Shown here one piece after another: positions 7,624-7,979 of a stretch of DNA of 7,979 bases. Position 1 is the stretch's first letter; each line of letters begins with the position of its first letter. The stretch lies in the NCBI GenBank assembly GCA_964606415.1, contig CAZSGN010000125.1, positions 1-7,979 of the forward strand, written 5' to 3'. Origin of the DNA: CAZSGN01 sp964606415. Lineage in GTDB: Bacteria > Bacteroidota > Bacteroidia > Bacteroidales > JBBRXJ01. The position numbers and the translations under genes are program-made. The notes below the pieces were generated by a model. It was given only the letters and a program-made list of their open reading frames with translations. It was not told where the DNA came from and made no database searches.

Positions 7624-7979
7624 TTAAAAATTCTTTAAAAAATTAAAAATTAGCCTGGTGCCGATGCCTGTTCCACCGGTGCCTCTATAGTTATATTGTT
7701 CTTTAACCCATCCGCCTCCGGCGATATCAAGATGGATATAGGGATAACTGGTGAAATGTTCCAGAAATTTTCCGGCAGTAATGGCGCCTGCTTCCCGTCC
7801 TCCTATGTTTTTCAGATCGGCAACGGTTGATTTGAGTAATTCTTTATATTCATCCCAAAATGGAAACCAGACAACCCGTTCGTTGGTGTTGTTTCCACTT
7901 TCGCTTAGCTGGTCTATAATCTCCTGTTTTGCATTGCCCATTCCCACAATGCCATATTTTCCAATAGCCATGGCTGCGG
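7624..7979 (-). CDS. pepA: Leucyl aminopeptidase, M17 family (C-terminal 117 residues, 5' end outside window)
   Basis: M17 aminopeptidases are cytosolic, hexameric, two-metal enzymes that remove N-terminal residues from peptides. The fragment matches the end of E. coli PepA. Counting from the ATG codon at 7971, it has ERVVWFPFWDEY (31-42, E. coli RAWRLPLGDEY), ADLKNIGGREAGAITAGKFL (51-70), and HLDIAGGGWV (80-89), ending in GTGGTGIGTRLIFNFL (97-112). The metal-binding NTDAEGR signature lies only about 25 residues further upstream in the family, so it falls just outside the window. The frame stays open to the edge (Ala-Ala before that Met), so 7971 is an internal methionine and not a start. The gene symbol is tentative, since several M17 paralogues exist. 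It stops 36 bases before pdxA. Confidence 0.93.
   Translation of the reverse strand, partial: AAMAIGKYGIVGMGNAKQEIIDQLSESGNNTNERVVWFPFWDEYKELLKSTVADLKNIGGREAGAITAGKFLEHFTSYPYIHLDIAGGGWVKEQYNYRGTGGTGIGTRLIFNFLKNF

Noticed and set aside
7624..7971. A complete small gene starting at the ATG at 7971
   Set aside because: The frame remains open to the window edge and the sequence aligns with the interior of M17 aminopeptidases, so this ATG is internal.
1..7979. CRISPR array, insertion sequence, tRNA or other mobile element
   Set aside because: Five same-strand genes account for nearly all of the window; I saw no repeat-spacer pattern, transposase or terminal inverted repeats.

Overview
This 7,979-base window comes from a chromosome of a Bacteroidota bacterium. 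The strongest evidence is a very long reading frame for SprA, a protein family confined to that phylum. The PdxA homologue also has Bacteroidota-style sequence, and one candidate promoter fits the phylum's TAnnTTTG form. The DNA is moderately AT-rich. I cannot place it below phylum with confidence; the PdxA looks most like Bacteroidales-type proteins recalled from memory.

All five genes lie on the minus strand and fill almost the whole window. Read in the direction of transcription (right to left), they are: the 3' end of an M17 leucyl aminopeptidase gene (7624-7979, 5' end outside); pdxA, 4-hydroxythreonine-4-phosphate dehydrogenase of vitamin B6 synthesis (6523-7587); a single-domain malic enzyme (5225-6499); ruvA, the Holliday-junction binding subunit (4519-5112); and the first 1,499 codons of sprA, the outer-membrane translocon of the type IX secretion system (1-4497, 3' end outside). 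The gaps are 36, 23, 112 and 21 bases. No rRNA, tRNA, CRISPR array, insertion sequence or convincing terminator was seen.

The genes are mostly housekeeping and do not form one pathway. They probably share transcripts, with the 112-base gap before ruvA the likeliest internal break. The malic enzyme-ruvA-sprA order is one I recall from other Bacteroidota, so it looks like a conserved block and not an acquired island.

The main points needing care concern sprA. Its frame is open for 1,499 codons but has no ATG near its start. The only sensible start is TTG at 4497, which gives a proper signal peptide. An ATG-only gene caller would begin at residue 188 or miss the gene. Within SprA there are three EF-hand-like acidic loops that could bind calcium. 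Two other oddities are the loss of both glycines of the N-terminal Gly-Ile-Gly motif in PdxA, and a malic enzyme that ends where hybrid MaeB proteins continue into a phosphotransacetylase-like domain. I see no sign of a wholly new system here.
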